Source: Leishmania mexicana MHOM/GT/2001/U1103
Taxonomy: Eukaryota > Euglenozoa > Kinetoplastea > Trypanosomatida > Trypanosomatidae
Direction of reading: 5' to 3'
NCBI RefSeq assembly: GCF_000234665.1
Contig: NC_018336.1
Span: forward strand, 1,033,069 to 1,097,068
DNA: 64,000 nucleotides
Under the pieces are notes generated by a model. That model saw only the letters and a program-made list of their open reading frames with translations, was not told the DNA's origin and searched no databases. Position 1 is the stretch's first letter. Each line of letters opens with the position of its first letter. The translations under genes were made by a program, and so were the position numbers. This document shows positions 40,689 to 51,784 of this stretch, piece after piece.

Positions 40689-41516
40689 TATACCCCGATG
40701 CAGCATTGTGTTGCCGCTCTACATCCCTCTCCTCATTTTTGTATTTCTCTGAGCACTTGACCGTGAAAACAGCACGCACACATCTGTGTGCCGTCAACTT
40801 CTGCTGAGCATGCGATCGGCATCCTCTGTGGTTTTGTGAACGTGTGTCGTAGACCACCCACTTGGACAAGCTGCTATCTCGTGTTGCTACTCACCCTCCC
40901 ACCCCCACCAGAGACATACGCCTCTTGAGAAAAAAGATGTGTTGTAACCCGGGTTCCGCTAGCCCCCCCCTGGAGCGCGCCGGTACCTCACCATTGGCCG
41001 TGTATTGCATGCCGCGCTATCCTTTTTTTTTGTTTGTTTGTTTTATTTTTCCTCCTCCCTCTCCTGTTCTCTTGCCCTCCCCGAGCGGCGCAGCCCCATC
41101 TGTCCATTCCACCGCACACACTCATACACACGCACTCGCGTCCAACGCAGCGGCAGGTAAAAAAAACGAAGCGGACATCATTCAGCGGCCACCACACTGC
41201 GAGTGCATCCTGCTTGCACGCGGAGCTGCGTTGAAGTCGACCACGGGAAGCGCAGGAGGTGCTCATCATCTGCGTGTGACGACAGCCCTGCTTGAACGCG
41301 CCTGTGGCGAGACGCCTCCTTCACCACCCGTCGCTGCACGTCACCGCCTGCTTTTTGCACCCTCCGCTCGCAGGCCGCGGCTTTTGATCCACACACACAC
41401 ACACACACACACATGATCACACTCATACACATATAGATTTTAGCAACAGCCCTTCCTTCCACCCTGCGGCACCACCCGCGCATCTTCGCAAGCAGCACAG
41501 CAGTGGCCCGTTCACC
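40689..41516. other. Intergenic spacer, non-coding
   Basis: This 0.83-kb spacer has a T-rich tract near 41020-41050 and a CA microsatellite at 41391-41413. A C/T tract at about 41451-41463 with AG at 41491-41492 is a possible spliced-leader acceptor for MCM3. Confidence 0.55.
41391..41413. repeat. CA dinucleotide microsatellite
   Basis: About 11 perfect AC units. Confidence 0.85.
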
Positions 41517-44132
41517 ATGCTCACCAACCGCACTCTGACGGAGGAGCAGACGATTATTCGGCGGCACTTCACCGACTTCTTTGAGAGTGAGCGCTACGAA
41601 GAAAAGTACCATGCACGCATCCAGGCGATGATCGTCGCTGGCAAGGCGCGCCTACTCCTAGATATTGGCGACTTCCTCGACTACGTCCCCATCAGCGCAG
41701 GCGGAGATGGTGGCGACGGCGTCGGCAATGGTGGGGCTGGCAGCGAGCTGGGGCTGTCGCTGGGGGCCAGCATTATCCGCCAGCCGGGCAAGTACATTCC
41801 GCTTTTGGAGTTAGCGCTTCACGATGTCGTACTTCGGCAGCAGCCCGAGTACCTGAAAGTCGACTACCGCTCTCGGGTTGTGCACGCTGGCTTTGAGGGC
41901 CCGGTTGGTCGCGTTTTGTCGCCACGCGAGCTCTACGCGCGTCACCTGAACACTATGGTTGCGCTAGAGGGCATCGTGACACGGCAGTCGACGAACCGGC
42001 CGCGCGTTCTGGAGACGGTGCACTACTGCGTCGAGACGAACAAGTTCACAAAGAAGGAGTTCCGCGATCAGCTGACGCCGATGATCGACAGCTCGCATCT
42101 GCCCACGGTGAACGTGATGCCCAAGACGGACATCGAGGGCCACGCCCTGCGCACAGAGCTTGGCTTGTGCACCTTCATGGATTCGCAATGTGCGGTACTG
42201 CAGGAGGCACCGGAGCGCGCACCGACCGGGCAGCTGCCCCGCAACGTCGAAGTGCGCTTTGATGACGACCTCGTCGATGCTGTGAAGCCTGGTGATCGCG
42301 TGCTGCTTGTCGGTGTTTACATGCCGTACACGACGTTGGACAGCAAGAGCTTCCAGTCCATCGTGCTGGTGAACCACGTCGTGTCGACTCAGGCCTTCAC
42401 CTTCCTCTCCCGCCCCATCCCATCCGTGGAGGATCGACTGGCTCGCTTTGCGCAAAAGTGTGTCGAGCAGCTCGGCCCCGGTGGCGTACTGGAGACACTC
42501 TCCAAGGCAGTCGCCCCTACCATCTACGGCATGACGGCTGCGAAGCAGGCGATCTTACTGATGATGGTTGGCGGTGTGGAGCGCAAGTCACACAACTCGC
42601 ACGTGCGTGGTGACATCAACGTCCTCCTCGTCGGTGAGCCGTCGACAGCCAAGTCGCAGCTGCTGCGGTTTGTCCTCGGCATCGCACCGCTCGCCCTGAG
42701 TACGACCGGCAAGGGTTCCTCCGGTGTCGGGCTGACGGCGGCCGTGGCGACGGACAGCTACACGGGCGAGCGGTCGCTGAGCGCTGGGGCGATGGTGCTG
42801 GCGGACCGAGGCATTCTCTGCATCGACGAGTTCGATAAGATGGGCTCGCAAGACCGGGTAGCGATGCATGAAGCGATGGAGCAGCAGACGGTCACGATCG
42901 CCAAGGCTGGCATTCACGCATCGCTGAACGCCCGGTGCAGCGTGTTGGCGGCAGCGAACCCGATCTACGGCTTCTACAGCGTGCAGCACCGCTTGGCATT
43001 CAACGTCGGCCTGCCTGAGTCTCTGCTCTCCCGTTTTGACTTGACCTTCATCATTCTAGATCAGCATGCCTCGGACTACAACCGTCGCATTGGCTACCAC
43101 ATCCTGCGCAACCACATGACTGCGGAGGCCGTCCGGTACGACGAGGTCGAGTCACGGACGGTGGTTGACAGCGTCGAGGCCGGCAGCGGACGTGAAATCA
43201 GCGGAGCCGAGCTGGACGGCCGTGATGGGCGTCGGGGCAGTCGGGCCGTTGACGGGGAGGATGGTGGCAGTGGTGAAAGCCGTCTTGACTTGCGCATGAC
43301 GACGAACAGCACCGGTGAGTCGATTGTCAGCATCGACTTTTTGCGAACCTTTCTGCAGATGGCGAAGCGCGGGTCGCCGCTGCTGACCGAGGTGTCGCGC
43401 GATCTCGTGTGCCAGCACTACGTGCAGCTGCGCGCGGAGCAGCAGGACGGCGGGCGTGACGGGTTTTTCATCACCCCGCGTACGCTTGACGCGATTGTGC
43501 GTCTGTCCACTGCGCACGCCAAGCTTCGCCTCTCGCCGACGGTGGAGGAGTCGGACGTGACGGCAGCGATGGCTCTCCTGCGGGCCTCCGTGAACGCCGC
43601 GACGACGGCGACGCGACAGCGCAAGGAGGACAATCAACACTCGCTATCAGAGGTGGCCGCCCGTGTTGCTGGAGCGGCACTGGCACCTGGTCAGAAGCGT
43701 CCAAACGCCGCCATGGAGGTGGTGGGGGCACGGAACAGCGGGACCGAGGAGTACGCCGACGACAACGCGCCAGGCAGCAGCTCGCGCCAACGACTGTGCA
43801 TCGAAAGCGTTCTCGTTGGCGACAGCGGGCGTGGTAGCGGCGAAGCGGCGGCAGCTGTCCCAGATGCAGCGCCTGCAGTCACTGCTGGCAGCCTCAGTGG
43901 CGCCGCAGCTGCTGCGGTCGACATCAATCTCAGTCGGCGCGTGATCGAAGCGCTGAAGCAACTGCAGCGCGAGCAGCGAGCTGGCGTCTCGCTGGATGAG
44001 CTACATGAGCGCCTAGGTGGGCCCACGATCTCGGTAGAGTCGCTGAAGCTCTCCGTCATGCATCTGCAAGGGGACGCCTTCATCTTTGAGAGCACCGAAG
44101 ATGGCGGCAGCAACACGATCCAGTTCATTTAA
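41517..44132 (+). CDS. MCM3: DNA replication licensing factor MCM3
   Basis: This 871-residue protein would be a subunit of the MCM2-7 hexamer, the core of the replicative helicase loaded at origins. The AAA+ region has Walker A GEPSTAKS at 373-380, Walker B with the MCM-specific CIDEFDKM at 435-442, and the arginine finger SRFDL with R506. The subtype is MCM3: the N-terminal block TVHYCVETNK lacks a proper zinc finger, and QEAPERAPTGQLPRNVEVRF followed by DDDLVDAVKPGDRV matches MCM3 almost word for word. GSSGVGLTAAVATD is also typical. The C-terminus has Ala/Ser-rich linkers and a winged-helix-like end (LDELHERLGGPTISVESLKL). A Gly/Asp-rich insertion near residue 65 and one of about 50 residues near 550-590 are lineage-type expansions. 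The stop is TAA at 44130-44132. Confidence 0.95.
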   Translation: MLTNRTLTEEQTIIRRHFTDFFESERYEEKYHARIQAMIVAGKARLLLDIGDFLDYVPISAGGDGGDGVGNGGAGSELGLSLGASIIRQPGKYIPLLELALHDVVLRQQPEYLKVDYRSRVVHAGFEGPVGRVLSPRELYARHLNTMVALEGIVTRQSTNRPRVLETVHYCVETNKFTKKEFRDQLTPMIDSSHLPTVNVMPKTDIEGHALRTELGLCTFMDSQCAVLQEAPERAPTGQLPRNVEVRFDDDLVDAVKPGDRVLLVGVYMPYTTLDSKSFQSIVLVNHVVSTQAFTFLSRPIPSVEDRLARFAQKCVEQLGPGGVLETLSKAVAPTIYGMTAAKQAILLMMVGGVERKSHNSHVRGDINVLLVGEPSTAKSQLLRFVLGIAPLALSTTGKGSSGVGLTAAVATDSYTGERSLSAGAMVLADRGILCIDEFDKMGSQDRVAMHEAMEQQTVTIAKAGIHASLNARCSVLAAANPIYGFYSVQHRLAFNVGLPESLLSRFDLTFIILDQHASDYNRRIGYHILRNHMTAEAVRYDEVESRTVVDSVEAGSGREISGAELDGRDGRRGSRAVDGEDGGSGESRLDLRMTTNSTGESIVSIDFLRTFLQMAKRGSPLLTEVSRDLVCQHYVQLRAEQQDGGRDGFFITPRTLDAIVRLSTAHAKLRLSPTVEESDVTAAMALLRASVNAATTATRQRKEDNQHSLSEVAARVAGAALAPGQKRPNAAMEVVGARNSGTEEYADDNAPGSSSRQRLCIESVLVGDSGRGSGEAAAAVPDAAPAVTAGSLSGAAAAAVDINLSRRVIEALKQLQREQRAGVSLDELHERLGGPTISVESLKLSVMHLQGDAFIFESTEDGGSNTIQFI

Positions 44133-45502
44133 GCTGTGCGGTCTGGCGAGGCGGGGCAGGACTGGGGGTTGGTGGCGGTGGTGGTGGAAGACGCATCTCC
44201 TCACGCTCACCACTGCCCTCATCTTTTCTCTCTCCTCGTGGTGCAATCGCGTACCCTGTCAGCGCGCGTGCGCTCCGCTTCCCTCTCTTCCCCTCTCCCT
44301 GTACATTGATAAAGATGATGAGTGCTTTCTGATGGGGAGTGACTGTGCCTCCTCCCTTCTTCCACCCACACGCACACATCTAAATCTATGTAGATCCACT
44401 TCTTCGTCTGGTTGGCGTCATAGACGCGCAACTCCCGCGTTGCGCTGTGGCCCTTCACGTTGTTGTCGTCATTCTATTCTCCTTGCATGTATCCGGCAGC
44501 GATGCTGATACGTGCCTCTCTTTCTCTTGTGTTTTTTTCGCGCGTGTGTGTGTGTGTGTCGATGGGGCGGAAGGGGGTTCGGCGTGCGGGGGGGAGGAGG
44601 GAGGGGGGAGCGCCCTGCCCAGTGAGACGTGGACCGTGGTACCAGCTCCTTTGCTGTCGCCGCTTCTGTTTCCAGAACCCGCCAGGACTGTGAAACCGGC
44701 CCTCACCACTGCCGCCCCCCCCAAGTCGGCCTTGGCCCACTCCTCTTCCCGCCGCCCTCACAGCGTCGCACTCGATGAGGAGAGAGTGAGAGAGGTAGGA
44801 AGGCGTTGTTGTCTCACTGCGTGTCGGTGTGTCCGTGTGAGTGTGGACTGGCTTCGTTCTCCTTTTTCTTTGACATCCTCTCTCGCTGTGCAGGAAGTTG
44901 TGACTCCGATGGAAGCGAACGGGGCACTCACGTACGACGAGATGGCCGTCGACACGCAGAATGGCTGCGATTAGAAATGGATGCGTCAGCAGAGGTCTGG
45001 CGTGCACCGTCCCCAGATGCGGCCCCTCACTCTCTCCCCCACACCACCCGAAAGGGCATCCAGGGCAAGAGACCGGGGGCGAGGGCGAGAGGACCCTCCC
45101 TTTTCGACTCTCTCTCCCCTCTCAATGGCTTGCCTTGCCGACCCTGTGCATTGTGGCGCTAGCATAGGCTGTGCTTTACTCCGTAAGCACAGTCGTACGC
45201 TTGCACGTGTGTGCGCGGCAACGCACCTTCGCGGGTGTGAGCGTGCTTCATTCTCGCAGCACGGACAGGTGCGCTTGACACGCCTTGCAGACTCACTCCC
45301 CCATGTACGCTCTCTGACGGACCACTGCCTCCTTCGGTTCGCCCCCATATATTTTGTTCTCGTTTTGGCGGCCCTCTTTCTGCCCCCCTCTCCCTCTCCC
45401 TCTCCTTCTCCCCCCTCTCCTCCCCATTGTCTGCCGCCGCACCTGAAGGCGTGTCGGCGTACATTTTTGCGGTGTGGGTGAAAGCGAAGATCAACTAGAG
45501 CC
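44133..45502. other. Intergenic spacer, non-coding
   Basis: This 1.4-kb spacer has a GT run at 44544-44560 and a G/A-rich block near 44585-44610. A nearly pure C/T tract at 45379-45425 is followed by AG at 45447-45448. Confidence 0.6.
45379..45448 (+). promoter_or_regulatory. Predicted polypyrimidine tract and spliced-leader acceptor for the LYR gene
   Basis: A long CCCTCT-type tract is followed by AG at 45447-45448, which would leave a 5' UTR of about 54 bases. Confidence 0.45.
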
Positions 45503-46000
45503 ATGCTGTGTGGTGGACTTCAGACGTCGCCGCGGCTGATGGCTCGTAGCATCGCAGGGCCACAAGTTCTCGGTGCTGAGGTGCCATCCTTTCGCAGTTT
45601 CCCGTACCGGGCCCAGGAGACGTTGTACCTGTACCGACACTTTCTCCAGCTTATTTACCACCACTACGGGCCCGAGGAGCGCAAGGACTTGCTGTTTCGG
45701 CTGCGCAATGAGTTCTCCAGCAAGCGACACCTGCGAGGCCCTCGTGCCATCTCGGCGGCGCTGAAGCGTGGGGAGGGGATGCTTGCACTGCAGCGCCAAC
45801 TCCTTCAATCGCGCGAGGTCCGCCGGGGAACGTCACGCGATGGTGGGGCGCAGAGTGTCGACGCACTGTGGGATCAGTTCCAGGTTGTTTCCGGGAACGT
45901 GCTGCCTGGCCTCCGCAACTATGAAAATTCGCTCCCCGTCTCGAACGGGAGCTACGTTACACAGGCGAGCACGAATAACGTGTACTCGCGCCGCCGATGA
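45503..46000 (+). CDS. LYR-motif (Complex1_LYR-like) protein, probably mitochondrial
   Basis: This is a 165-residue protein. It has the LYR tripeptide at residues 43-45 inside ETLYLYRHFLQLIY, a downstream Phe, and the usual second part of the fold: LLFRLRNEFSSKRHLRGPRA, then ALKRGEGMLALQRQLL. LYR proteins are small three-helix factors of the mitochondrial matrix. They bind acylated ACP and help assemble respiratory complexes, iron-sulfur clusters or the mitoribosome. The N-terminus (MLCGGLQTSPRLMARSIAG) is basic and amphipathic, fitting a presequence. The last 50 residues are polar and end in YSRRR. Which LYR subfamily it belongs to cannot be settled by eye. The next gene encodes a mitochondrial-type ketoacyl-ACP synthase, whose pathway makes the acyl-ACP that LYR proteins bind. 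Confidence 0.8.
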   Translation: MLCGGLQTSPRLMARSIAGPQVLGAEVPSFRSFPYRAQETLYLYRHFLQLIYHHYGPEERKDLLFRLRNEFSSKRHLRGPRAISAALKRGEGMLALQRQLLQSREVRRGTSRDGGAQSVDALWDQFQVVSGNVLPGLRNYENSLPVSNGSYVTQASTNNVYSRRR

Positions 46001-47010
46001 TGATGGCGGGGGCGGCGTTGAGAGTTTGCGAAAAATGTACGAATCCGACACGCGTACGCACACCGTCGAAGATTTCGTGCTTGTGGGGGTTTAGGTGGAG
46101 GGGAGCAGGGGAGGGGGTGGGGTTGCGTTTAGACTGCCGAGTAGTAACGCGCGTGGTCGAGGATGATGCACGGAGAAAGAGCAGCGGCCAAGAAGAATGC
46201 GGCGGCCAGCTGCCACACGCACAGCCCTTCTCCTGTTTTCCTCGTGCCCTTGCTTCCTCGGCCTCTCCTTCGATACCCGGGTAACAGATTGCGCGTGTGC
46301 GGGTTGTACCAGCGTAACCTTCCTTCTCTCGGCGCCCACATACGAATTTTTGTGCCAGCACAACCCTCATCGGTGCAGCTAACCGCTTTTGATGCTCACT
46401 CATCCGAGCCATCCACCCCCTCTACTCCCCCCCCTCCCGCCCTCCGGTGTACTGCACATGAGCTGAACAAGGTGCTGCAACGGCAGGTGGCCACGGTGCC
46501 AGAGTTGAAAGCCGATTAAACCAGAAGAACCGTCTTGGCAGCAGTGCCCCCAGCCCCACCCTTTGCCCCATCTGACACAAACACATACATGCATGCATCA
46601 GTCTTCTGCTGACTCAGTGAAACTGATCTCACCTGCTAGCGTGTGCGCATCTGAGTCTGGGTCCGTCCCTTGCAAGTGGCGATGAAGAAGTTGCTGCTGG
46701 GCAGAAGCAGCTACGCCGGCGCCAACTCCTCTGCCACGTCGGCTGATGCGTGTCCCTGCTCCACCACCCCCACCCCCTTCTCCGGTGCGCCCAGGATCCT
46801 CGCCGTGAACGGCGGGATGTCCCTACCGCGTCCCACCTCTGCGTTGCTCTCTTCCTCTGCCATTCACACTTCGTTTTCTTTCTCGCTTGCTGGACCTCCG
46901 GCGCACCCGCGACGTAAGCGCACTCAAACCGAGACAGACACACACGTAGCCATTTTATTGGTGTCTCTACCACATACCGTCCTTCAGCGACATCTGCACG
47001 CGGACAAATC
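46001..47010. other. Intergenic spacer, non-coding
   Basis: This is a 1.0-kb spacer. A pyrimidine-rich tract at about 46845-46891 with AG at 46917-46918 is the best spliced-leader acceptor candidate. A second AG lies at 46986-46987, 24 bases before the start. Short open frames here look like chance. Confidence 0.55.
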
Positions 47011-48450
47011 ATGGGCTTTGGAGCTCTTCCGACCCGCTCCCCCCGCCGTGTCGTGGTGACGGGAATCGGCATGGTCACGCCACTCGGCATCACCGCCGTG
47101 GACACGTGGGCTGCTGTGTGCCGTGGCCAATCTGGCAGTCGACCGCTGATTGAGGCCCCGCACTTTTTGCCCGGGTTCCTCAAAAACGACAGGATGCTAT
47201 CTCCGCAGCAGAAGGCAGCGGCGCTGGAGAAGCTTGTCGCTGCCTTGCCGTGCAAGGTAGCTGCTTTCGTTCAGCCGCCAGCCGAGGTCGTGTTGGCGGC
47301 TGGCAAGGTGGGCAAAGCACTCCCTGCGACCGATCCGTTCGCGCCTACCGCCCACGAGCCGCGGGCGCTTCGCTTATGTGCGCGTGCCGTTGAGGAAGCG
47401 CTCACCGACGCTGCTCTGCAACTCTCCGAGGCCGTGCAGGATCGCTGCGGCGTCAACATTGGCATGGGCATCCCCTCCCTTGCCGACGTGACGGACGTGT
47501 CGGTCCACCTGACAGGCGACGCCATCGCCACCGAGGAGGGTCAGGTGCACTACAGCAAGGTCCCTCCAATGTTTTTGCCCAAAATCTTGGGCAACATGGC
47601 AGCCGGCAACACGGCCATCCGCCACAAACTACGCGGTCCCATTGGCAGCACTGTGGCTGCATGTGCAACAGGGGCGCACTGCATTGGTGAGGCGGCCTCG
47701 TGGATCCGTGAAGGCCGTGCGGATGTTATGGTGTGCGGCGCGGCGGAGGCCTGCATCACGCCGGTTTCCGTGGCCGGCTTTGCGCGGATGCGGGCACTGT
47801 GCACACGGTACAACGATACCCCGTCGTCCGCCTCACGGCCATTCGACGTAACTCGTGCCGGCTTTGTAATGGGAGAAGGCGCAGGTATTTTGATCCTCGA
47901 AGCGCTCGAGCACGCCGTGGCGCGGGCGGCGCCGCGCGTGTACGCCGAGCTGCGCGGCTTTGGCATATCGTGCGATGCCCACCATGTGGCGGTGCCACAC
48001 CCCGAAGGGCTTGGTGCCCGCCGCTGCGTGGAGCAAGCCTTGGCGGATGGTGGGGATGTCCCTGCGGCGACCGTCGGTTACGTTAACGCGCACGCGACGG
48101 GGACGATCGGCGATGAGGTGGAGCTGATGGCGCTCCAGCGAGCACTGCGACCTTCCACGCCATCATCCTCTCCGGCGCTGCATGTGAGCAGCGCCAAAGG
48201 AGGGCTGGGTCATCTACTCGGCGCTGCTGGCAGCGTCGAGGCCGCGCTGACGGTCTTGACGTTACATGAGCAGCGCGCGCCGCCGACGGCGAACTTGACG
48301 ACGGCGTGTCTCACGAGAGAGCAGCAGGAGTGCGGCTTGGTGTGCATCCAAGGCAGCACCGCGCAGCCACTGCAGAGCTGCGAGGCAGTTATATCGACAA
48401 GCTTTGGCTTCGGCGGAATCAACACGGCCTTGCTCTTCACGCACGTGTAG
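47011..48450 (+). CDS. Beta-ketoacyl-ACP synthase, mitochondrial type (FabF/KAS II-like)
   Basis: This 479-residue condensing enzyme of type II fatty acid synthesis elongates acyl-ACP with malonyl-ACP. The thiolase-fold signatures are complete: VVVTGIGMVTPLG near the start, the nucleophile C218 in AACATGAHCIG, His361 in NAHATGT, Lys396 and His401 in SAKGGLGHLLGAAG, and a C-terminal GFGGIN. This Cys-His-His set is that of KAS I/II rather than KAS III. Only about 12 residues (MGFGALPTRSPR) precede the first strand, so any mitochondrial presequence is very short. Trypanosomatids use a separate mitochondrial type II pathway that feeds lipoate and acyl-ACP, which is the likely role here. The gene lies next to the LYR-protein gene. 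A second methionine is not available before the domain, so 47011 is the only sensible start. Confidence 0.92.
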   Translation: MGFGALPTRSPRRVVVTGIGMVTPLGITAVDTWAAVCRGQSGSRPLIEAPHFLPGFLKNDRMLSPQQKAAALEKLVAALPCKVAAFVQPPAEVVLAAGKVGKALPATDPFAPTAHEPRALRLCARAVEEALTDAALQLSEAVQDRCGVNIGMGIPSLADVTDVSVHLTGDAIATEEGQVHYSKVPPMFLPKILGNMAAGNTAIRHKLRGPIGSTVAACATGAHCIGEAASWIREGRADVMVCGAAEACITPVSVAGFARMRALCTRYNDTPSSASRPFDVTRAGFVMGEGAGILILEALEHAVARAAPRVYAELRGFGISCDAHHVAVPHPEGLGARRCVEQALADGGDVPAATVGYVNAHATGTIGDEVELMALQRALRPSTPSSSPALHVSSAKGGLGHLLGAAGSVEAALTVLTLHEQRAPPTANLTTACLTREQQECGLVCIQGSTAQPLQSCEAVISTSFGFGGINTALLFTHV

Positions 48451-49374
48451 CTCCGAGACAGACAGGTAGGCACACGGAGGGCGAGGAAGGGGTGAGGGGA
48501 TGCGTAGTTTCGCGCATGCGTGGACTGTTCGTGCCGTATCGAACTGCCGGTGCACCCTGACCTCTGCCGTTTCCTTTTGTCGTGCCTTCTTCCGTGCGCC
48601 ACGCTGTGTGCCTTTGTGGTGTTCACCCACCACCTTCCCCACTTCTCTTCCCAGAGACACCCAAGAGCGAATGTGCCGTTGAAGCGCCGTTCTTGCATCG
48701 AGGCGGCTCCCCATCTTCCTCGTCTTCCGCATTCGATCTCGCCTCAGATCGGCATGAGCACAAGCTGTCTAACAGTTGCTCGCCATGCGCTAGAAACCTT
48801 TGTGCCTATGTGCAGGTGTGCGGATGAGTGTACGCGTACGGGTAAGGTAGTGACCTGTAGCCGTCGAACCAAGCCCGTATACATACACATCTGCAGACAT
48901 GCACCCACGCAGGCGAATGCGTAAACCGGGACAGCGGCACAGGACGGCACAGTCCGAGTTTTCCCCGTCAGCGGCGGAGGAAGAGATGCTGAAAGACGCG
49001 GCTTGTTGCTGCTCACGTAGATGCCTCTGGTTGTGCGCGTTTTGTTTTTTTCTCCCTAACCCATCTCTGAGCGCCTCTGCCGTTCTTCTCACCTCACGTC
49101 TCTTCAGCGATGACCCTCTTTCAAGTTCCTGCTCAGAGTCCGCGGGTATGGGCGTGCGTGTGCCTGTGCGTCTGTGGATGTATGTTTGCGTGCCTTTTGT
49201 TGTGCAGGTCTGCACCCCCTGCTGGTTCTGGGGGCGGCGGGGAGAAGCGGAATTTCGCCGCTGCGCTCTCTTCACCCTTTCCGTCTACTCGGGAGATCTA
49301 CATGCGCACGCGCGCTGCATCCTTTTAGACTTGACAGCCTATCATTGCTCAGCAGAGCGAGAGGGATGGGCGAA
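48451..49374. other. 3' flank of the ketoacyl synthase gene, non-coding
   Basis: These 0.9 kb have ordinary spacer composition. A 221-codon open frame at 48899-49564 runs into the retroposon-like repeat, has no recognisable domain, and is probably chance. Confidence 0.5.
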
Positions 49375-50003
49375 ACAGGCGCGTAGAGCTGCACATCGAT
49401 CCGCCCCACGGCGCTCGTGTGCGGGGCGCGCGGCATCGCCCCTCCATCGGGGCGGGCGAGCGGGTGCCGGTGGCATGGCGAGAGCGCCCCGAACGGCACC
49501 ACCGAGCCACCCGGCGCCCGCCGCGGAGGGGCACGGCGTCTTTCTACGGGATGCGGCGGCGTGACGCGGCCGAGGGAGTAGCAGGACGCGCAGGCAGGGT
49601 GGCGCAGAGTCTCCGAGGCGCCGGGCCTGCGGCTGGCCGGCCCCCTCCCTGGGCTTACCCGGCATGCGCCCGGGCCACCCCCTGCTACCCGCACAGCGGA
49701 CGCCACGGCCCCCATCCCCTCGAGCCGGGCCTTGGCCGCGGCCGGTCTGCGTCAAGGTGTGCGGCGCACCCATGTGTGCGGGGCGCGCCCACCGCGCAGC
49801 ACGTGCCCGAAGAACAAGCGATGAAGGGCAGGGAGGGCCCGGTAGGCGCGTGACCTCGATTCGACGGCGGACGGCGCGCCCTAGACAACGAGGACGTAGC
49901 CGGTGATGCGGCGGAGGCAGGCGAGCTGTGGTTGTGTAGGCGTCCATGTGCTGGCGTGCTCCGGCTAGAAAGCCACGTTGCCAAGAAAAAAAGAAAAGAA
50001 AAC
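49375..50003 (+). mobile_element. SIDER-like retroposon, copy 1
   Basis: This is a block of about 630 bases that is much richer in G and C than its T/C-rich surroundings, with no convincing gene. It ends in an A-rich tail at 49983-50002 (AAGAAAAAAAGAAAAGAAAA), as expected for target-primed insertion. Bases 49461-49563 are identical to 63898-64000, so it belongs to a repeated family. Size, tail, composition and position in a spacer fit the short interspersed degenerate retroposons (SIDER) of Leishmania, which often lie in 3' UTRs and can destabilise mRNAs. The 5' boundary is approximate. If copy 1 is transcribed with the ketoacyl synthase gene, it could be part of that 3' UTR. Confidence 0.6.
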
Positions 50004-50478
50004 GCGTTGCATCATCTTCTCGTTACGTGCTTCTCCCTTACCCTATCGTGTTGGGAAAGGTACAGAGAGTGCGTGCGCCGGAGAAACAGGTGCACACATT
50101 CAAGAAGCATGACTACTTCGCTTGCGCTTGTGCGCTGCTTGTTTGCTGTGTAGCGCCCTCTCGTTTTATGAGACCACCGCACCCTTTCCCTCTCAGCAGG
50201 GTGTGCGAGATGTCCACCACTTTGCTCTCTGTCTTCCCCTCGCTCTCACCCGTGCCTTCGCTGCCTTCGCCCCTTTGCGTGGCTCACGTTCTCATCTTAC
50301 ACCATCTACAACTGCACCGGCGTTTTGTTTATTTATTTTTTACTTTTGCGTGTGTGCGCACGCATATGCCTGTGGTCTTCGTTGCTCGCCTTCCTCGAAC
50401 ATGCACGCCCACGCCTACGCGCAATGATGTGCATGCGCGCCGCTTCCTCCCAACACGCGCCCACACCTACGCATACCC

Positions 50479-50509
50479 ATATACATATATGTATATATAT
50501 ATATATATC
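50479..50509. repeat. AT/TA-rich tract
   Basis: About 30 bases, nearly all alternating A and T, are unusual for this GC-rich genome. Shorter TA tracts recur near 51994, 61655, 62431 and 62454. Confidence 0.8.
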
Positions 50510-51684
50510 TTTGGCTCTGCTCCCCCGTCTTGGTGCTCCACGCCCAAACATGAATGCCTACCGAGCACCAGGTAAGCACGCATCATCAATCCGCGGAGAC
50601 GAAACGCTTCTTTGTTTCTTTTTTCTTTTAGTTTTGTTGGCGTCATTTTTCGACTTCCCTTTTTTCCCTTTCTCTCTCGTGTGCTGTTCCACCTCCAGTT
50701 GGATGTCTTTGTGTTCTCTCTCTCCCTCCCTCTCCCTTGCCCTTGACCCCTCCGTGTTTTTTTTTCTTTTTTTTCTGTTTCGATTTTTTTGTATCTCGCT
50801 CTGTCTCGCTCTCCGTCGTGCCGTTTATCATCATCATCATCTTGCCAGTGTACGCCCCTTATCGGGTCCTGTCTCCGACCCGTTATCACACGCGCTCTGG
50901 TCTCCCCTCTCCTCTCCCCTCTCTCCGTCCCCGTCGTTGCTGCTTTTGTTCCTCCATCCACACATCACATCCGTAGCTTCGGCGTGACGGCTCGAGTTTT
51001 CACCCCCGTCTGCTGGCCCTACGACCTACACATCTACGCCCCCTCTCTTTCCACGTGGGCCAACGCAAACTTCCCATCACCACCCAACTCTAAACTACTC
51101 TTCCCTTCCTCGCCTTTCCCTCTCCCGTTTTTTTTCGTTATATTATTTTCTTTTGTTGTTGTTTTTCCCTTTCCGGTTTCCTGTCGTCCCCGCGCTTCAT
51201 CTCCATATTGAGCTCGCTCGCTCTCTTCTCCTTGGTCTTTCGAGGCATTCTCTTGCTTCTTGTTTTTTCTCCCTGCCTGTCTGCCGGCCTTTCTGTTTCT
51301 CTGTTGGCGATACGGTCTGTCCAGCAACATTGCTCCCTCCCTCCCCCCTCCGGTCTCCAAGCCTCGTACTACGTCTCTGTCTCTCTCGACTCGCACAGCC
51401 GCCTCTTAGCACGAACAACAGCAGCAGCAGCAGCAACTCTAGCGACGTATAACGGGTCGGTTGCTTTTTTAACTCTTCTTTCCATTTTTTTCTCTCTCGC
51501 ACACATTCGCGTTCTCCACTCTGCATCCACAAACACCCCTCCCCCACCGCAGCGTCCCTCACCGTGCCCGCCGCCGGACAACATCACCGCCTCCATCGCT
51601 AGTGACCGTGTTTTTGATTGTTTTGTGGACGAGGACGACGCCGACGGGCAGTAGCAGCGACACCTACACGAACACCGACACGGA

Positions 51685-51784
51685 NNNNNNNNNNNNNNNN
51701 NNNNNNNNNNNNNNNNNNNNNNNNNNNNNNNNNNNNNNNNNNNNNNNNNNNNNNNNNNNNNNNNNNNNNNNNNNNNNNNNNNNN
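51685..51784. other. Assembly gap (100 N)
   Basis: Exactly 100 N, the usual placeholder for a gap of unknown length. The left flank has a short CACGAACACCGACACGG-like repetitive end, suggesting that an unresolved tandem repeat caused the break. Confidence 0.98.

Noticed and set aside
48899..49564. 221-codon + strand frame downstream of the ketoacyl synthase
   Set aside because: It crosses from ordinary spacer into the retroposon-like repeat, changes composition midway, and has no recognisable domain.
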